The position numbers and the translations under genes were made by a program. Positions 55,141 through 63,319 of a DNA stretch of 64,000 nt are shown piece by piece. The notes under the pieces are model-generated. The model did no database searches. It had not been told where the DNA came from and worked only from the letters and a program-made list of their open reading frames with translations. This DNA is from Caballeronia sordidicola (GTDB lineage Bacteria; Pseudomonadota; Gammaproteobacteria; Burkholderiales; Burkholderiaceae), in assembly GCF_000729995.1 (NCBI RefSeq), contig NZ_JNFG01000214.1, forward strand, positions 1-64,000. Direction: 5' to 3'. Each line of letters begins with the position of its first letter. Position 1 is the stretch's first letter.

Positions 55141-55554
55141 TTAGTCCTTCGCGACGTCCACCTGCTCTACCACCTTGAGATCGCCCATTTCCGAGACCTC
55201 CAGAATGAATCGGGCGCCGCGAGCTGTGACCACATCGACGCTCACAGTCGACAGCAGATCATTCAAAAGCGCCATCGGACTTGCGTTCCGGGCCTGGCTG
55301 ATCCAGCGCCGATACCGACGAATGGCCTCGTCCTGCGCCGTTTCATCGTGTCGGTCGTCCTCGCTCGAAAAAGACTCGGACTGCAACACGCCGCCGCCCA
55401 GCGCCGTCGTTTTGGACGGGACATAGACACATGCCTCGGACACCACGCCATCCTTGCCGTCAACGCCGATCGCAATTTCCGTGTCATCGATAACCACGGT
55501 GCACCAAAATTCCCTGGAGATAAACGAGCATTGCCGATTGGCCGGTCCCCACAC
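55141..55554 (-). pseudogene. Probable C-terminal part of the GHKL protein, different frame
   Basis: This frame overlaps the end of the GHKL ATPase frame by 71 bp. Its useful sequence begins at about TVVIDDTEIAIGVDGKDG, directly where the other frame ends with ILVHRGYR. It then continues with a charged linker and a helical end for about 110 residues. No convincing start or ribosome-binding site lies before it. The simplest reading is that it is the 3' half of one gene that was frameshifted near 55500. A separate overlapping gene is possible. Confidence 0.5.
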
Positions 55555-56146
55555 TGCACAGGTCGGGAATGCTTATCCACCCTGCTGCGGTTTGGTCGAA
55601 ACGATCCTCGCGCAGCGCATACGGCCGCGCAATTTTTTTGCCGTTGAAGACTATCGGTATTGCGTAGCCGGTCGCGATGTCCTTGAGCGCGGGTTCGATC
55701 TTCGTGTGGTCGAACGTGAGACCCTTAAGCGTCAGCCGCGTACCGGTGCTCACGGACCCAGCAGTAACTGCCACGTCCTCGCGCGCCAACAAGGCCCTCG
55801 TCGTTCCAGCAATCTTCTGACCACGCGACTCGACCATCAGGTGAGCGCAGGCGAAAAGCGCACTGGTAAAGCCCATGCCAAACGGGTTTTCGAGCGATTG
55901 GGTCTGGTTGTCCCAGCCACTGTCACCAATGGTGAGCAGACTCTGGAAGTTCTCTATGCCATTGCCGTCATCGCTGACCGTCAAGGTCCGCCCGTCGAGT
56001 TCGATGTCGACTTTCGTCGCACCGGCGCGACGGCTGTTCTGGATCAGCTCGGCGAGAAACGTCGAATAGTTCGAGAACGCAAACTTGAGGTTGCGCACGA
56101 GGTTCGCTTCGTTGACAGCAACACGAACGGTTTCAGTGGTGTTCAT
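55484..56146 (-). CDS. GHKL ATPase (HATPase), possibly frameshifted, 220 aa
   Basis: The Bergerat motifs are FLAELIQNSRRAGA (N-box, near residue 32), VSDDGNGI (G1) and NPFGMGFTSALFA (G2). Related ATP-binding proteins of about 350 residues are common on plasmids and integrative elements; they have unknown function. This one ends soon after LVYLQGI, where relatives usually continue. The sequence in another frame at 55141-55510 looks like the missing part. The leader resembles that of the gene at 56300-56647. Confidence 0.75.
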   Translation of the reverse strand: MNTTETVRVAVNEANLVRNLKFAFSNYSTFLAELIQNSRRAGATKVDIELDGRTLTVSDDGNGIENFQSLLTIGDSGWDNQTQSLENPFGMGFTSALFACAHLMVESRGQKIAGTTRALLAREDVAVTAGSVSTGTRLTLKGLTFDHTKIEPALKDIATGYAIPIVFNGKKIARPYALREDRFDQTAAGWISIPDLCSVGTGQSAMLVYLQGILVHRGYR

Positions 56147-56299
56147 GACTTTCTCCTTTTTGCCCGCTCTGGGCGTTGATAAAGGAGAGAGCGCGCAGCG
56201 CTCCGGTCAACCGCCTGGCTGACCAGAATGCACGCGTGTAGCAACGGCACCCAGCGCGCGCCTCAAAGAGGCGGCGCGGGTACGTTCTATGGCTGTTTT

Positions 56300-56647
56300 T
56301 TACCAGTCAAACGTCGCCAGTTCCGGGACAACGTCCGCGTCGCAGTCGAGTTTGAGGCAGGCTGCGTTGATGTCCAGACAGCGACGAATCAGTGCGGCGA
56401 GTTCCGGGTGAGATTCGCGTACCGCTTCTGCGGCATCGCTGCTGCACCAGACAATCCAGCCGTACTCGTGGAAGTATACGTGGGACAGCGTGTCCCAGAG
56501 ATCGGGCTTACCGCTCTTGCCCTCGTCGTTGCCGAGCGCGAGCGCCGTGTGCTTCGGGATGTGCGTGGTGGAAATGTTGATCATGCCGACCTGAAACGGT
56601 CGCAGATTGACTTCCTGATGCGTGGCAACGTTCTGGATGCTATTCAT
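56300..56647 (-). CDS. DUF5983-like protein, 115 aa
   Basis: The protein contains MINISTTHIPKHTALAL, a Trp/Gly segment (EYGWIVWCSSD) and ends with CDADVVPELATFDW. This order matches the DUF5983 family carried on plasmids and integrative elements beside the HATPase gene type found upstream at 55484. The ATG at 56647 has an AAAGGAGAAGC site. The function is unknown. Confidence 0.7.
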   Translation of the reverse strand: MNSIQNVATHQEVNLRPFQVGMINISTTHIPKHTALALGNDEGKSGKPDLWDTLSHVYFHEYGWIVWCSSDAAEAVRESHPELAALIRRCLDINAACLKLDCDADVVPELATFDW

Positions 56648-57015
56648 GAAGCTTCTCCTTTTCTGCCCGTGGGGCTGTTGATGAAGGAGAGAGCGAATGG
56701 CCCGGGTGAACAGTCAACTGTGTTCAGCCTGGCGCTGGGGTCATGCTGTTGAGGCGGACCGACGGGCAAGGAGCGGGCGTGGTCGCTTTCAGGAAATGTG
56801 CCGAGCGAACGGCGTGCGCAGATTCTACCGGTTTTCTTCGATCCTGAGCAAGCTGGCGAAGCGCATGCCGTCCATGGCCCGCACCGTCAGAGAGTTTCAC
56901 TCGGGCTTAAGCGGAAACGGGCAACGCGCCCGAAGGGATTGCAGCCAGGATTAGCCGAAATAGTCCCTTTCGATACACGTTTCTGTCCCGCTCGCGTTAC
57001 GGAAGACGCCGTGCT
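56648..57015. other. Intergenic region with duplicated leader
   Basis: Apart from the leader shared with the 56146 gene (see findings) I see no supported gene here. It ends at the stop of the minus-strand nucleotidyltransferase gene. Confidence 0.45.
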
Positions 57016-57360
57016 TCAGGCCCAAACTTTCTTGCCGTACGTTGTAGCGGCGTTTGCCGGATTGCCAGGTTGTGAACTGCCCGCATCGAAGACGCCCTGG
57101 TGCTTCACAAAAATGTCGACCTCGTGGGGTGGAATGATTGCGTGCAGCTTGCGGCAGATACTATCGCTCCAGAGGTTGCCGCCGGTTGCCCACCCTGGAT
57201 CACAACTGTCGTCAATGACGGCGACGAAGTCGTGATCTGCGTTTGCTGCTGCGGTTCCCTTTGCTCTGCTTCCAATCAGGTACACCGCTTTGAGCATTGG
57301 GTCGAAAGTTTGGCCAAGAAATTGAATGACTGCCTGCTCAACTTTTGGGTTAGGTCCCAC
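57016..57360 (-). CDS. Nucleotidyltransferase (pol-beta superfamily, MNT-like), 114 aa
   Basis: The signature YLIGSRAKGTAAANADHDFVA gives the GS-x-G turn and the Asp-x-Asp pair, and a third acidic residue follows in HEVDIFV. This is the minimal nucleotidyltransferase fold used by MntA antitoxins that AMPylate HEPN toxins. No HEPN gene is next to it, so it may act alone or be an orphan. It starts 30 bp after the AraC remnant on the same strand. Confidence 0.8.
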   Translation of the reverse strand: MGPNPKVEQAVIQFLGQTFDPMLKAVYLIGSRAKGTAAANADHDFVAVIDDSCDPGWATGGNLWSDSICRKLHAIIPPHEVDIFVKHQGVFDAGSSQPGNPANAATTYGKKVWA

Positions 57361-57390
57361 GGATAGCCTCGCATTTATGATGTCAGTGTT

Positions 57391-57531
57391 TTATGCCATG
57401 TTGGTCGGAAACCCGAGGGATTCGAGCACATGCTCGGGTGAAAGTTCGCAGTCCGCCAGATTGTCCCGCACAAAGCGGCGCACATCTTCAAACATGACCG
57501 CGCGGGCAATAGCGCGTTTGCTCCCGCTCAA
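57391..57531 (-). pseudogene. AraC-type HTH fragment, 46 codons
   Basis: From a TTG start behind GAGAGGAGG the frame reads VRRFVRDNLADCELSPEHV, then LESLGFP. This is the first helix-turn-helix of an AraC/XylS DNA-binding domain. It ends with TNMA and a stop where the second HTH should begin. It is probably the remnant of a regulator gene, although the good ribosome-binding site means that a short peptide could be made. Confidence 0.6.
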
Positions 57532-57751
57532 ACCGGCCTCCTCTCATTTCTCGTTACAAGGCCGGAAAATCCGATTTATTCGGTTCCACTCATCCGGCGC
57601 GTGACCGCATGCGTGAGCAAGTCGTTGATTAGGCGGGCAGGTCAGTCTCATCAAGCCGTATCCATACAGCAGTTCAGGCTTAGGACGCAGCGTTGGTCTC
57701 GATTGGTGCGCGGTATCATCGCGGTTCTGAGACCGCGATAGAGCCGAGGAC

Positions 57752-58141
57752 GTGTCGTTTTCCCACCGCGAAAGCACCATGATCCGGCTGGGGCCGGTCG
57801 AAGCCTATGCCGCCGCGCATCGGCGGACGATGAACTTGCTGGACAGCGCAGTTTCTTTATCGTTGCAGGCGGCCAATGGGTCCCGCGATGTTACGGCGCT
57901 ACGATTGCTTCGAGAGGGCGACAGAATTGCCCCCAGCGATCTCGAACGAGTGGTGCCTGGTCTACCCTACCGTCAGTGGCAATTTGGGGCCGGCGCGCAG
58001 TTCTACGAGCTTAGAACTGTTACGGACGACGTGATGGTGACCCTAGCCGTCACCAAAGATGCCGAGGCATCTCCGTTTCTGGCGGAGGGCAAGCTGCGAG
58101 GGCTTGCTGTCCGGCTCGTAGTCACGATGACCTATTCATGA
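57752..58141 (+). CDS. Hypothetical protein, 129 aa (paralogue of 19925-20380)
   Basis: The protein shares MSFSHREST, RLGPVEAYAA, SAV-LSL, VTDDV and an LRG segment with the protein at 19925-20380. The family is unknown to me. It is soluble, with an alternating alpha/beta pattern. The stop overlaps the ATG of a following 41-codon frame (ATGA). Two copies 38 kb apart in unrelated surroundings suggest a mobile or family-expanded gene. Confidence 0.6.
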   Translation: MSFSHRESTMIRLGPVEAYAAAHRRTMNLLDSAVSLSLQAANGSRDVTALRLLREGDRIAPSDLERVVPGLPYRQWQFGAGAQFYELRTVTDDVMVTLAVTKDAEASPFLAEGKLRGLAVRLVVTMTYS

Positions 58142-58263
58142 TGCGCGTCACCGGCGACCGAAATAGTCAGGCGTGTGCGCTGGCGACTGCGGCGTACCTC
58201 GATAGTATCGGCCACTCAAGCCCACGAATCCTCATGCACGCCGGCCTCGGCGGTGTCGAATGA
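58138..58263 (+). CDS. Candidate small protein, 41 aa
   Basis: The ATG overlaps the previous stop (ATGA) and a second ATG follows at once. The frame encodes MMRVTGDRNSQACALAT and ends LMHAGLGGVE. Its stop again overlaps the next ATG. Chained overlaps suggest a real operon, but the peptide is short and unrecognised. Confidence 0.35.
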   Translation: MMRVTGDRNSQACALATAAYLDSIGHSSPRILMHAGLGGVE

Positions 58264-58421
58264 CGCTAAAGCCCCATGGTCCGAGCTGGCCGTCCGCGAT
58301 CCCCTCAGACGCCGACGCCGCTCTGATTGCTACCGTACGTCGGGACGTTGCGGCAGGGCTTGGCATCGAGGTGGGGTCATCATTGCCCGCGACGTTCAGG
58401 CCCGCTATGCGCATCTCATAG
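58260..58421 (+). CDS. Candidate small protein, 53 aa
   Basis: This frame overlaps the previous one by ATGA and begins MTLKPHGPSWPSAIPSDADA. It has an Ala-rich helix and ends soon after GSSLPATFRPAM. It may be a decayed end of a longer gene or a small genuine protein. Confidence 0.3.
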   Translation: MTLKPHGPSWPSAIPSDADAALIATVRRDVAAGLGIEVGSSLPATFRPAMRIS

Positions 58422-58616
58422 ATGCGCGCCGCCGTGTCGGGGCCCAGAGTACTCCGCGTAATGGCGGTATGAGCGATCCCTCGCCGGTCGCGGCGAGGGA
58501 TCACATCGCGGCGGGCCGCCATTGCTCTCGCGCAACCTGCTCCCCGGGATCCACTCCGCCGCGCGAGCGGATTGCGTTCGCCACCGCACCCCACGACCGC
58601 CCAAACGGGGGATAGA

Positions 58617-58649
58617 ATAACCAGAATAACGTTGATAACCAGAATAACG
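58617..58649 (+). promoter_or_regulatory. 15-bp perfect direct repeat, likely operator
   Basis: ATAACCAGAATAACG occurs at 58617-58631 and again at 58635-58649, an 18-bp period. It lies 80-110 bp before the antitoxin start. Repeats of this kind at toxin-antitoxin promoters are bound by the antitoxin. The AT-rich repeat contrasts with the GC-rich surroundings. Confidence 0.7.
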
Positions 58650-58728
58650 AGTGTTACCCTATTGCGTCCCGATACAAACGGCGCTTGTGCAGATTGGCCT
58701 TCCCGGTTTGCCAGGCAGGAGGATGGTA

Positions 58729-59631
58729 ATGTCATATTTAAGCTATGTGGAAGTCGCGGAGAACGGCGACCTCCCGGTTGTGGGTTTCGGCACGGCCAAA
58801 GCGATCGAGGTGCCGGCAAAACGGCCTCCCCGCACGGCTCGGCTTCGCGTCTATTTCCGCGACAATGCGCGGCAAGGCAAAGCGTCGCTGGCCGCCTTCA
58901 CGGTTATCTCGCGCCTCGAAATGCTCGCCAGCCCCGGGTCGTCTTTGCGGCACAGCCTGCGCGACAGTGCGGCCGTCGGAAGCGCACAGCGGTTCTTCAG
59001 TGTTTCGCTCGACGATGTCAGCACGTCGAGCATGAAGGTCGTTGCGTTCCAGTCGATCAAGGGGCTCCGAGCGAAGCTCGACAGCGTTGACGCCCCTGTG
59101 CTGGTTCTGGAGGCGGACGGCCCGCAAAAGGGCATCCAGAAGCTGCTCGACGCGATCAACAATAACGTCACGCCGGAGGAATCGCAAGCGGCTGAGCCGG
59201 ATCCCGTTACGGATGACCCGCATCAGGCCACCATCGACTTCCGCGACAGACTGCTGGCGCTGAACTGGCCCGACGGGAAGCGGGTGGCCGAGCTTGCCGG
59301 AAGCAACGTTTCAACGAACCCAGCCCAATACGCTACACGGCTGCGTTCCGATGGGAAGCTGCTTGGCGTATGGTCGGCGGCGGCCCGGATGTTCCTGCAT
59401 CCCAGCTTCCAGTTCGACGCGAGCGGCAACGTGAGCTCCGACGTTGCCGAGTTGCTCAAGGTCCTCCCGGATCGTGACGACCGCGGTGGATGGAAGCGCG
59501 CATTCTGGCTTCACTCGCCACATTCGTTCCTCGAGGGGAAAACCCCCGCCGAGATATTCGTCTCGGATCCTGTGCGGGTGATTGAGGTGGCGAAGCGTGA
59601 GTTTGCGGGGAGCCAGGATGCCGGCTGGTAA
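58729..59631 (+). CDS. Xre/MbcA/ParS-type antitoxin of a RES pair, extended, 300 aa
   Basis: The ATG at 58729 has a perfect AGGAGG. The C-terminal ~130 residues resemble the antitoxins of RES toxins: a helical Xre-like part (DRLLALNWPDGKRVAELAG) and a DUF2384-like end (WLHSPHSFLEGKTPAEIF, then VIEVAKREF). The first ~150 residues form an extra beta-rich domain (YLSYVEVAENGDLPVVGF and on) that standard antitoxins of about 150 residues lack. The stop overlaps the toxin ATG by 14 bp. It should neutralise the toxin and repress the operon. Confidence 0.75.
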   Translation: MSYLSYVEVAENGDLPVVGFGTAKAIEVPAKRPPRTARLRVYFRDNARQGKASLAAFTVISRLEMLASPGSSLRHSLRDSAAVGSAQRFFSVSLDDVSTSSMKVVAFQSIKGLRAKLDSVDAPVLVLEADGPQKGIQKLLDAINNNVTPEESQAAEPDPVTDDPHQATIDFRDRLLALNWPDGKRVAELAGSNVSTNPAQYATRLRSDGKLLGVWSAAARMFLHPSFQFDASGNVSSDVAELLKVLPDRDDRGGWKRAFWLHSPHSFLEGKTPAEIFVSDPVRVIEVAKREFAGSQDAGW

Positions 59632-60304
59632 GGACGACGTGCTGCACAGGGTCAGGTTCTGCAAGGCTGAGCCTGGCGTGTACTGGCACGTCTTCCCGGC
59701 CCGATACAAGGCCACTGCATCCAACCCAAACTCGGGAGCCCGTCTGGCGTGGCGCGATGGCGCGCACAGCATGCTCTACACGGGTGAAACAGCTGCATGC
59801 GCCCTATGGGAGTCGGCGCTACGCTACGCCGCAGTCGACAACGGATACGTCTACACAGACCCGGACAACCTCAAGGGCATGATGATGGCCCGTCTTACGT
59901 TGACGGCGCCGATCGAAGCGCTCGATCTGCGCGCTCCCCGCCGCAGGGAGATCGTGGACCCTTCGTCCGATCTGGACAAGTTGTGGGAGTGGGTGCTCAG
60001 GGAGCCAGACCACTCGAAGACCCACGACGTCACCGCCAGGTTGATGAGTCAGATTGCTATCTCGGGACACTCCGTGGTACCCGCCTTGATCTGGCATTCC
60101 CGACAGTCGGGCAGGGACACAGCTACTCTGTTCTTCGACCCTCCCTCCGGGGAGTCATTGTGGTCGTGTGGAGCCGACGATGTGTTTCCTCTGGATGGGC
60201 CGGACGGAGACCGCCACATTGCGACGGCTCTCGAACCCGATGGACTGAAATGGCGCGCCGCGCCCTCCGGCGCCGCCTTCAACCCTCCCATCGGCATCAA
60301 GTAA
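59618..60304 (+). CDS. RES-domain toxin, 228 aa
   Basis: RES toxins degrade NAD+ (MbcT/Res type). The family pattern is visible: YWHVFPARYKATASN near residue 20, the conserved Arg/Gly stretch GARLAW, then MLYTGETAACALWES with the catalytic-site Tyr and Glu. A later Ser-containing segment FFDPPSGESLW is compatible. Its ATG lies inside the antitoxin gene, which decides the start. Length is typical. Confidence 0.85.
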   Translation: MPAGKDDVLHRVRFCKAEPGVYWHVFPARYKATASNPNSGARLAWRDGAHSMLYTGETAACALWESALRYAAVDNGYVYTDPDNLKGMMMARLTLTAPIEALDLRAPRRREIVDPSSDLDKLWEWVLREPDHSKTHDVTARLMSQIAISGHSVVPALIWHSRQSGRDTATLFFDPPSGESLWSCGADDVFPLDGPDGDRHIATALEPDGLKWRAAPSGAAFNPPIGIK

Positions 60305-60487
60305 CGCTGACCGGCAGATGGAACAGCCGGTCACGCCGGTCGACGGGTTGGCGTCGACTTCTTCGATATATACGGTCCAAGCCGCGACTGGTAAATACGA
60401 TCTCCGCGCTATCCTCAGTGAACCCAGCGCCCAGCGAGAGACGTGCTGGCGGCTTTGTGCGGGCTTGAGATCCAGTGGGTGTACTCG

Positions 60488-61043
60488 ATGGATGTAACCG
60501 GGTCCGAATCATGGACGGAGCGTATCCTCGACGACTTTGTTCAGAATTTTCGTCAATTATCGACGCTTCCCCCCGGTGAAGGAAGCGCACGGCAGGGACT
60601 TTATGTCTTGCTGTCGAGAATTCCTGGACGCAAGCGACGCGAAACCGTCAGTGAAGAGATTCAAGCCGCAATCGCGCAGCTAGGTGGCGAAAGCGAACGC
60701 GGCCTATCAGCGCGCCTGTGGGGGCGTCCATGCGCTCCACCGGTATTCCTGGCTTTGTGCCCAGCGGAGTATCGCAGCCCGGGGCCAACTAACGATAGAC
60801 CTACGGGCCAAGCTCGTGGCCCTTGGCATTCCTTACCGACCTAACGGTCAAGAGAGCCGATCGAAGCGAGCGTGTAACCGACAGTTCGAGAAATTGGAAG
60901 CGTTCCACAGGGAGCATGGTTATGTGCGCGTTCCGTCTAGGACGCCCTCAAACAACTGGACTTTCCAACAGAGGGCGAATAAAGCCAGGCTTACCGAGGA
61001 TCACCGAACGAAACTGATCAAGCTTCGACTCAAGCTCTACTGA
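60488..61043 (+). pseudogene. Helicase-associated-domain gene, frameshifted
   Basis: The first frame, from about 60488, is convincing to EEIQAAIAQL at about 60680 and then loses sense. The next frame, from about 60690, reads RYSWLCAQRSIAARGQL and later FHREHGYVRVP, RTPSNNWTFQQRANKARLTE. These are two helicase-associated (HA) domain repeats (hG-v-VP ... W...QR ... L....R...L). One or more frame changes are needed to join them. The gene is probably dead. The original may have been longer. Confidence 0.65.
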
Positions 61044-61239
61044 CTGGCAAACCACATACTAATCAGCTTGCGCGGAGATGAAAAAAAACTGTGTCGCGCA
61101 TGGTGCCTGGATCGGCACAGGTAGGAATGGAATCAAGGATGGCAACAGATGCACTGGCGCCATCCTCCGTCCGATAGAATCGCTCGGGCGACGAATCGAG
61201 ACCTAGTTGAGACGCGCTAACCGCGGACGGGAAAACAAA

Positions 61240-62337
61240 ATGGCGCTATTCATTCAAAAACCGATTTTTTGGAATACCAATCAGTATCGCTCGCCCTCGG
61301 GCGTCGTCGCCACAAGCGGCTACCCTCGGGAAAATGGATACGGGCATGAAGAGTGGAACAACTCGCCGCGAATGCTGCTCACCCGTGACCAGCGGGCCTT
61401 TCGCGTTTTTCACACCGAGAGGGTGCGCCAGGATCTCTTGACCGAGAACGCCGGGCAGACGTTTGTCTTTATGACGGCCTCACACGACGGGGTTCAGCAA
61501 CTTGTCGGGATTGCCGGGAACGCCGTCGGCATGCCGGCCGACGAATACAAAAAGCAGCGCAATGCGATTGTTAAGGAACTTGCACTGAACGACTTGTGGG
61601 AGCAAGCCTGGGCGGTTCCGGAAATCCGGGATCTCTGGCAGGACGACAAGCGCGCATTTCTCACGCTTTGGCGAAAGGACTTGGCCTGGATTCCCAACTG
61701 GATTTGCCCGGACGAATTTTTTTGGTGGCTCGACAAGCCCGTGACGCTCGACGCGCGAGCGATCACGGGTAAAAGCAGGTTGGCGACCATGTTCCTCGGC
61801 TCCTCTCAATGGGACCTGCAGACCGTCGCGCGCGTGCTTGACGCCATCCCGGCTGGTCAGCGAAATGAGAAGTGGCATCGCCTCTACGATGCGGTGCAGT
61901 GCGCCCCGGCCGAGCCGTTGCCAATTGATGAGCAGCCCGACGGTGGCGAGCCGGTGACCAGCGTCCTGACGACCATAAACGCGCGGCGCGGGCAAGGCCG
62001 GTTTCGCGAAGACCTCATGCAAATATGGAAGGGTGCCTGCGCCGTCACCAACCTCGACTGTCGTGAGTTGCTCATCGCGTCGCACATCAAGCCGTGGCAG
62101 AATTCGAACGGATACGAAAAGCTCAACGGCTACAACGGGATCCTGCTCTGCGCCAATCTCGACAGGCTCTTTGACACGGGTCTTATCTCGTTCGCAGACG
62201 ATGGCGCGATGATCCTCTCGCGGCATCTCACGGATAAGCATCGTGCTGAGCTAGGGATTCCTCGACCGCTGCGTAAAGCCCCTGAGCAGCTCGCGCCGTT
62301 CCTCCAATACCATCGCGCTGAGAGATTCCAGCGCTGA
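61240..62337 (+). CDS. HNH endonuclease, 365 aa
   Basis: The HNH module is at the C-terminus: IWKGACAVTNLDCRELLIAS leads into ASHIKPW, then NGYNGILLCANLDRLFDTGL. The His, Asn and Asp/His positions of the HNH-2 type are present. The N-terminal ~230 residues (FWNTNQYRSPSGVVATSGYP and on) are unrecognised and could be a DNA- or base-reading domain, as in type IV restriction enzymes. I chose the ATG at 61240 because the upstream start is a weak TTG. A defence role is likely. Confidence 0.85.
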   Translation: MALFIQKPIFWNTNQYRSPSGVVATSGYPRENGYGHEEWNNSPRMLLTRDQRAFRVFHTERVRQDLLTENAGQTFVFMTASHDGVQQLVGIAGNAVGMPADEYKKQRNAIVKELALNDLWEQAWAVPEIRDLWQDDKRAFLTLWRKDLAWIPNWICPDEFFWWLDKPVTLDARAITGKSRLATMFLGSSQWDLQTVARVLDAIPAGQRNEKWHRLYDAVQCAPAEPLPIDEQPDGGEPVTSVLTTINARRGQGRFREDLMQIWKGACAVTNLDCRELLIASHIKPWQNSNGYEKLNGYNGILLCANLDRLFDTGLISFADDGAMILSRHLTDKHRAELGIPRPLRKAPEQLAPFLQYHRAERFQR

Positions 62338-62829
62338 CGGGCGCGCGCTGCGCCACGTGCCATATTGGTGTTGAATCTCGATGAAATTTCCCGGGCGGAA
62401 AGCACTGAGCGCCCGCACCTCGGTGTTTGCGCATGTAGTGGGCGGCCTCCGGCTCCAACAGGCCTCTGAGCTAACGGTCGATACCCAGGCGTGGCTGATC
62501 CTAAGCCATAGATCACATGCCGGCTCGAAGGCGCCGGACGATGGTGGACTATTCTGAGCGCGTTTGCCCGTGTCATCCGGGTTGTGATGTGAGGCCGGCT
62601 TGCGATTCATCTGGGCGCTCACGGTGTGCGCGATGCGAACCAGGCCTGCCGTTGCGCCCTGCTGCTCCACGACGCCAAAGAACTCCTTCCGTTTGCGGGC
62701 TGGATCGACGAGGATATTGCGCGGATACCGATCGAACCGGTCGGCGGGCAACAGCCTGTCAGGCGTAAGCACCTCGAACGCAGTCCCGATCGCCACGAAC
62801 AGGTCGTCATCAGAGATCTCCTCCTCCAT
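62251..62829 (-). CDS. Doubtful hypothetical ORF, 192 aa
   Basis: The N-terminal ~100 residues (DDDLFVAIGTAFEVLTPDRL, RYPRNILVDPARKRKEFFGV) look like protein, while the rest reads like non-coding sequence and overlaps the HNH gene end. It may be the start of a real gene that was cut, or a chance frame. It is divergent from the frame at 62900. Confidence 0.3.
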   Translation of the reverse strand: MEEEISDDDLFVAIGTAFEVLTPDRLLPADRFDRYPRNILVDPARKRKEFFGVVEQQGATAGLVRIAHTVSAQMNRKPASHHNPDDTGKRAQNSPPSSGAFEPACDLWLRISHAWVSTVSSEACWSRRPPTTCANTEVRALSAFRPGNFIEIQHQYGTWRSARPSALESLSAMVLEERRELLRGFTQRSRNP

Positions 62830-62899
62830 CTACGATGTGATCAAGGCAAACACCCCCGAGCATCAAGCCAATCCTCCGGATCCGCGTTCGTGGGGCCTC

Positions 62900-63319
62900 A
62901 TGACTGAAGGCCCTCGGTGGGTGCTCGAACAGGCGCGATGCGCCCTTACTGGTCCGATAGACGACAATGCCGGGCGGCGCGCAGCCCTAGCAGCGATCGA
63001 CGCCGCGCTTGACCTCCCGGCGCCAGTGTTCGGAGTGCCGGGCGAATGGCTGCGAGCGATGATCGCCTACCTCGAGGAGAGCGTCGAGAAGATCGGCCCG
63101 AACGAAACGCAAGGCAGTATCGAGGCCCTCAAGCTGCTCTACAGCGCGCCTCCTCCAGCGGTCGCCGGCGAATCCCAGACCGCATTTGTGGCGCACGCCA
63201 TGATGCGCTGGCTTCGCGAGAACAAGGCCGCACTCGGCACGGAAGAGAATCATGCGATTGACGCATCACTGCGCCGTTTTCTTGGGACAAACGTCGTTCC
63301 GCCTGCAGGCGCGAGCTAA
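62900..63319 (+). CDS. Hypothetical protein, 139 aa
   Basis: The ATG at 62900 is inside a longer frame; a GTG at 62837 is an alternative. The protein is helical and soluble, with Ala/Leu-rich segments (RWVLEQARCALTGP, RAALAAIDAALDLP) and a conserved-looking Trp/Arg helix (AMMRWLRENKAALG). The family is unknown. Confidence 0.45.
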   Translation: MTEGPRWVLEQARCALTGPIDDNAGRRAALAAIDAALDLPAPVFGVPGEWLRAMIAYLEESVEKIGPNETQGSIEALKLLYSAPPPAVAGESQTAFVAHAMMRWLRENKAALGTEENHAIDASLRRFLGTNVVPPAGAS

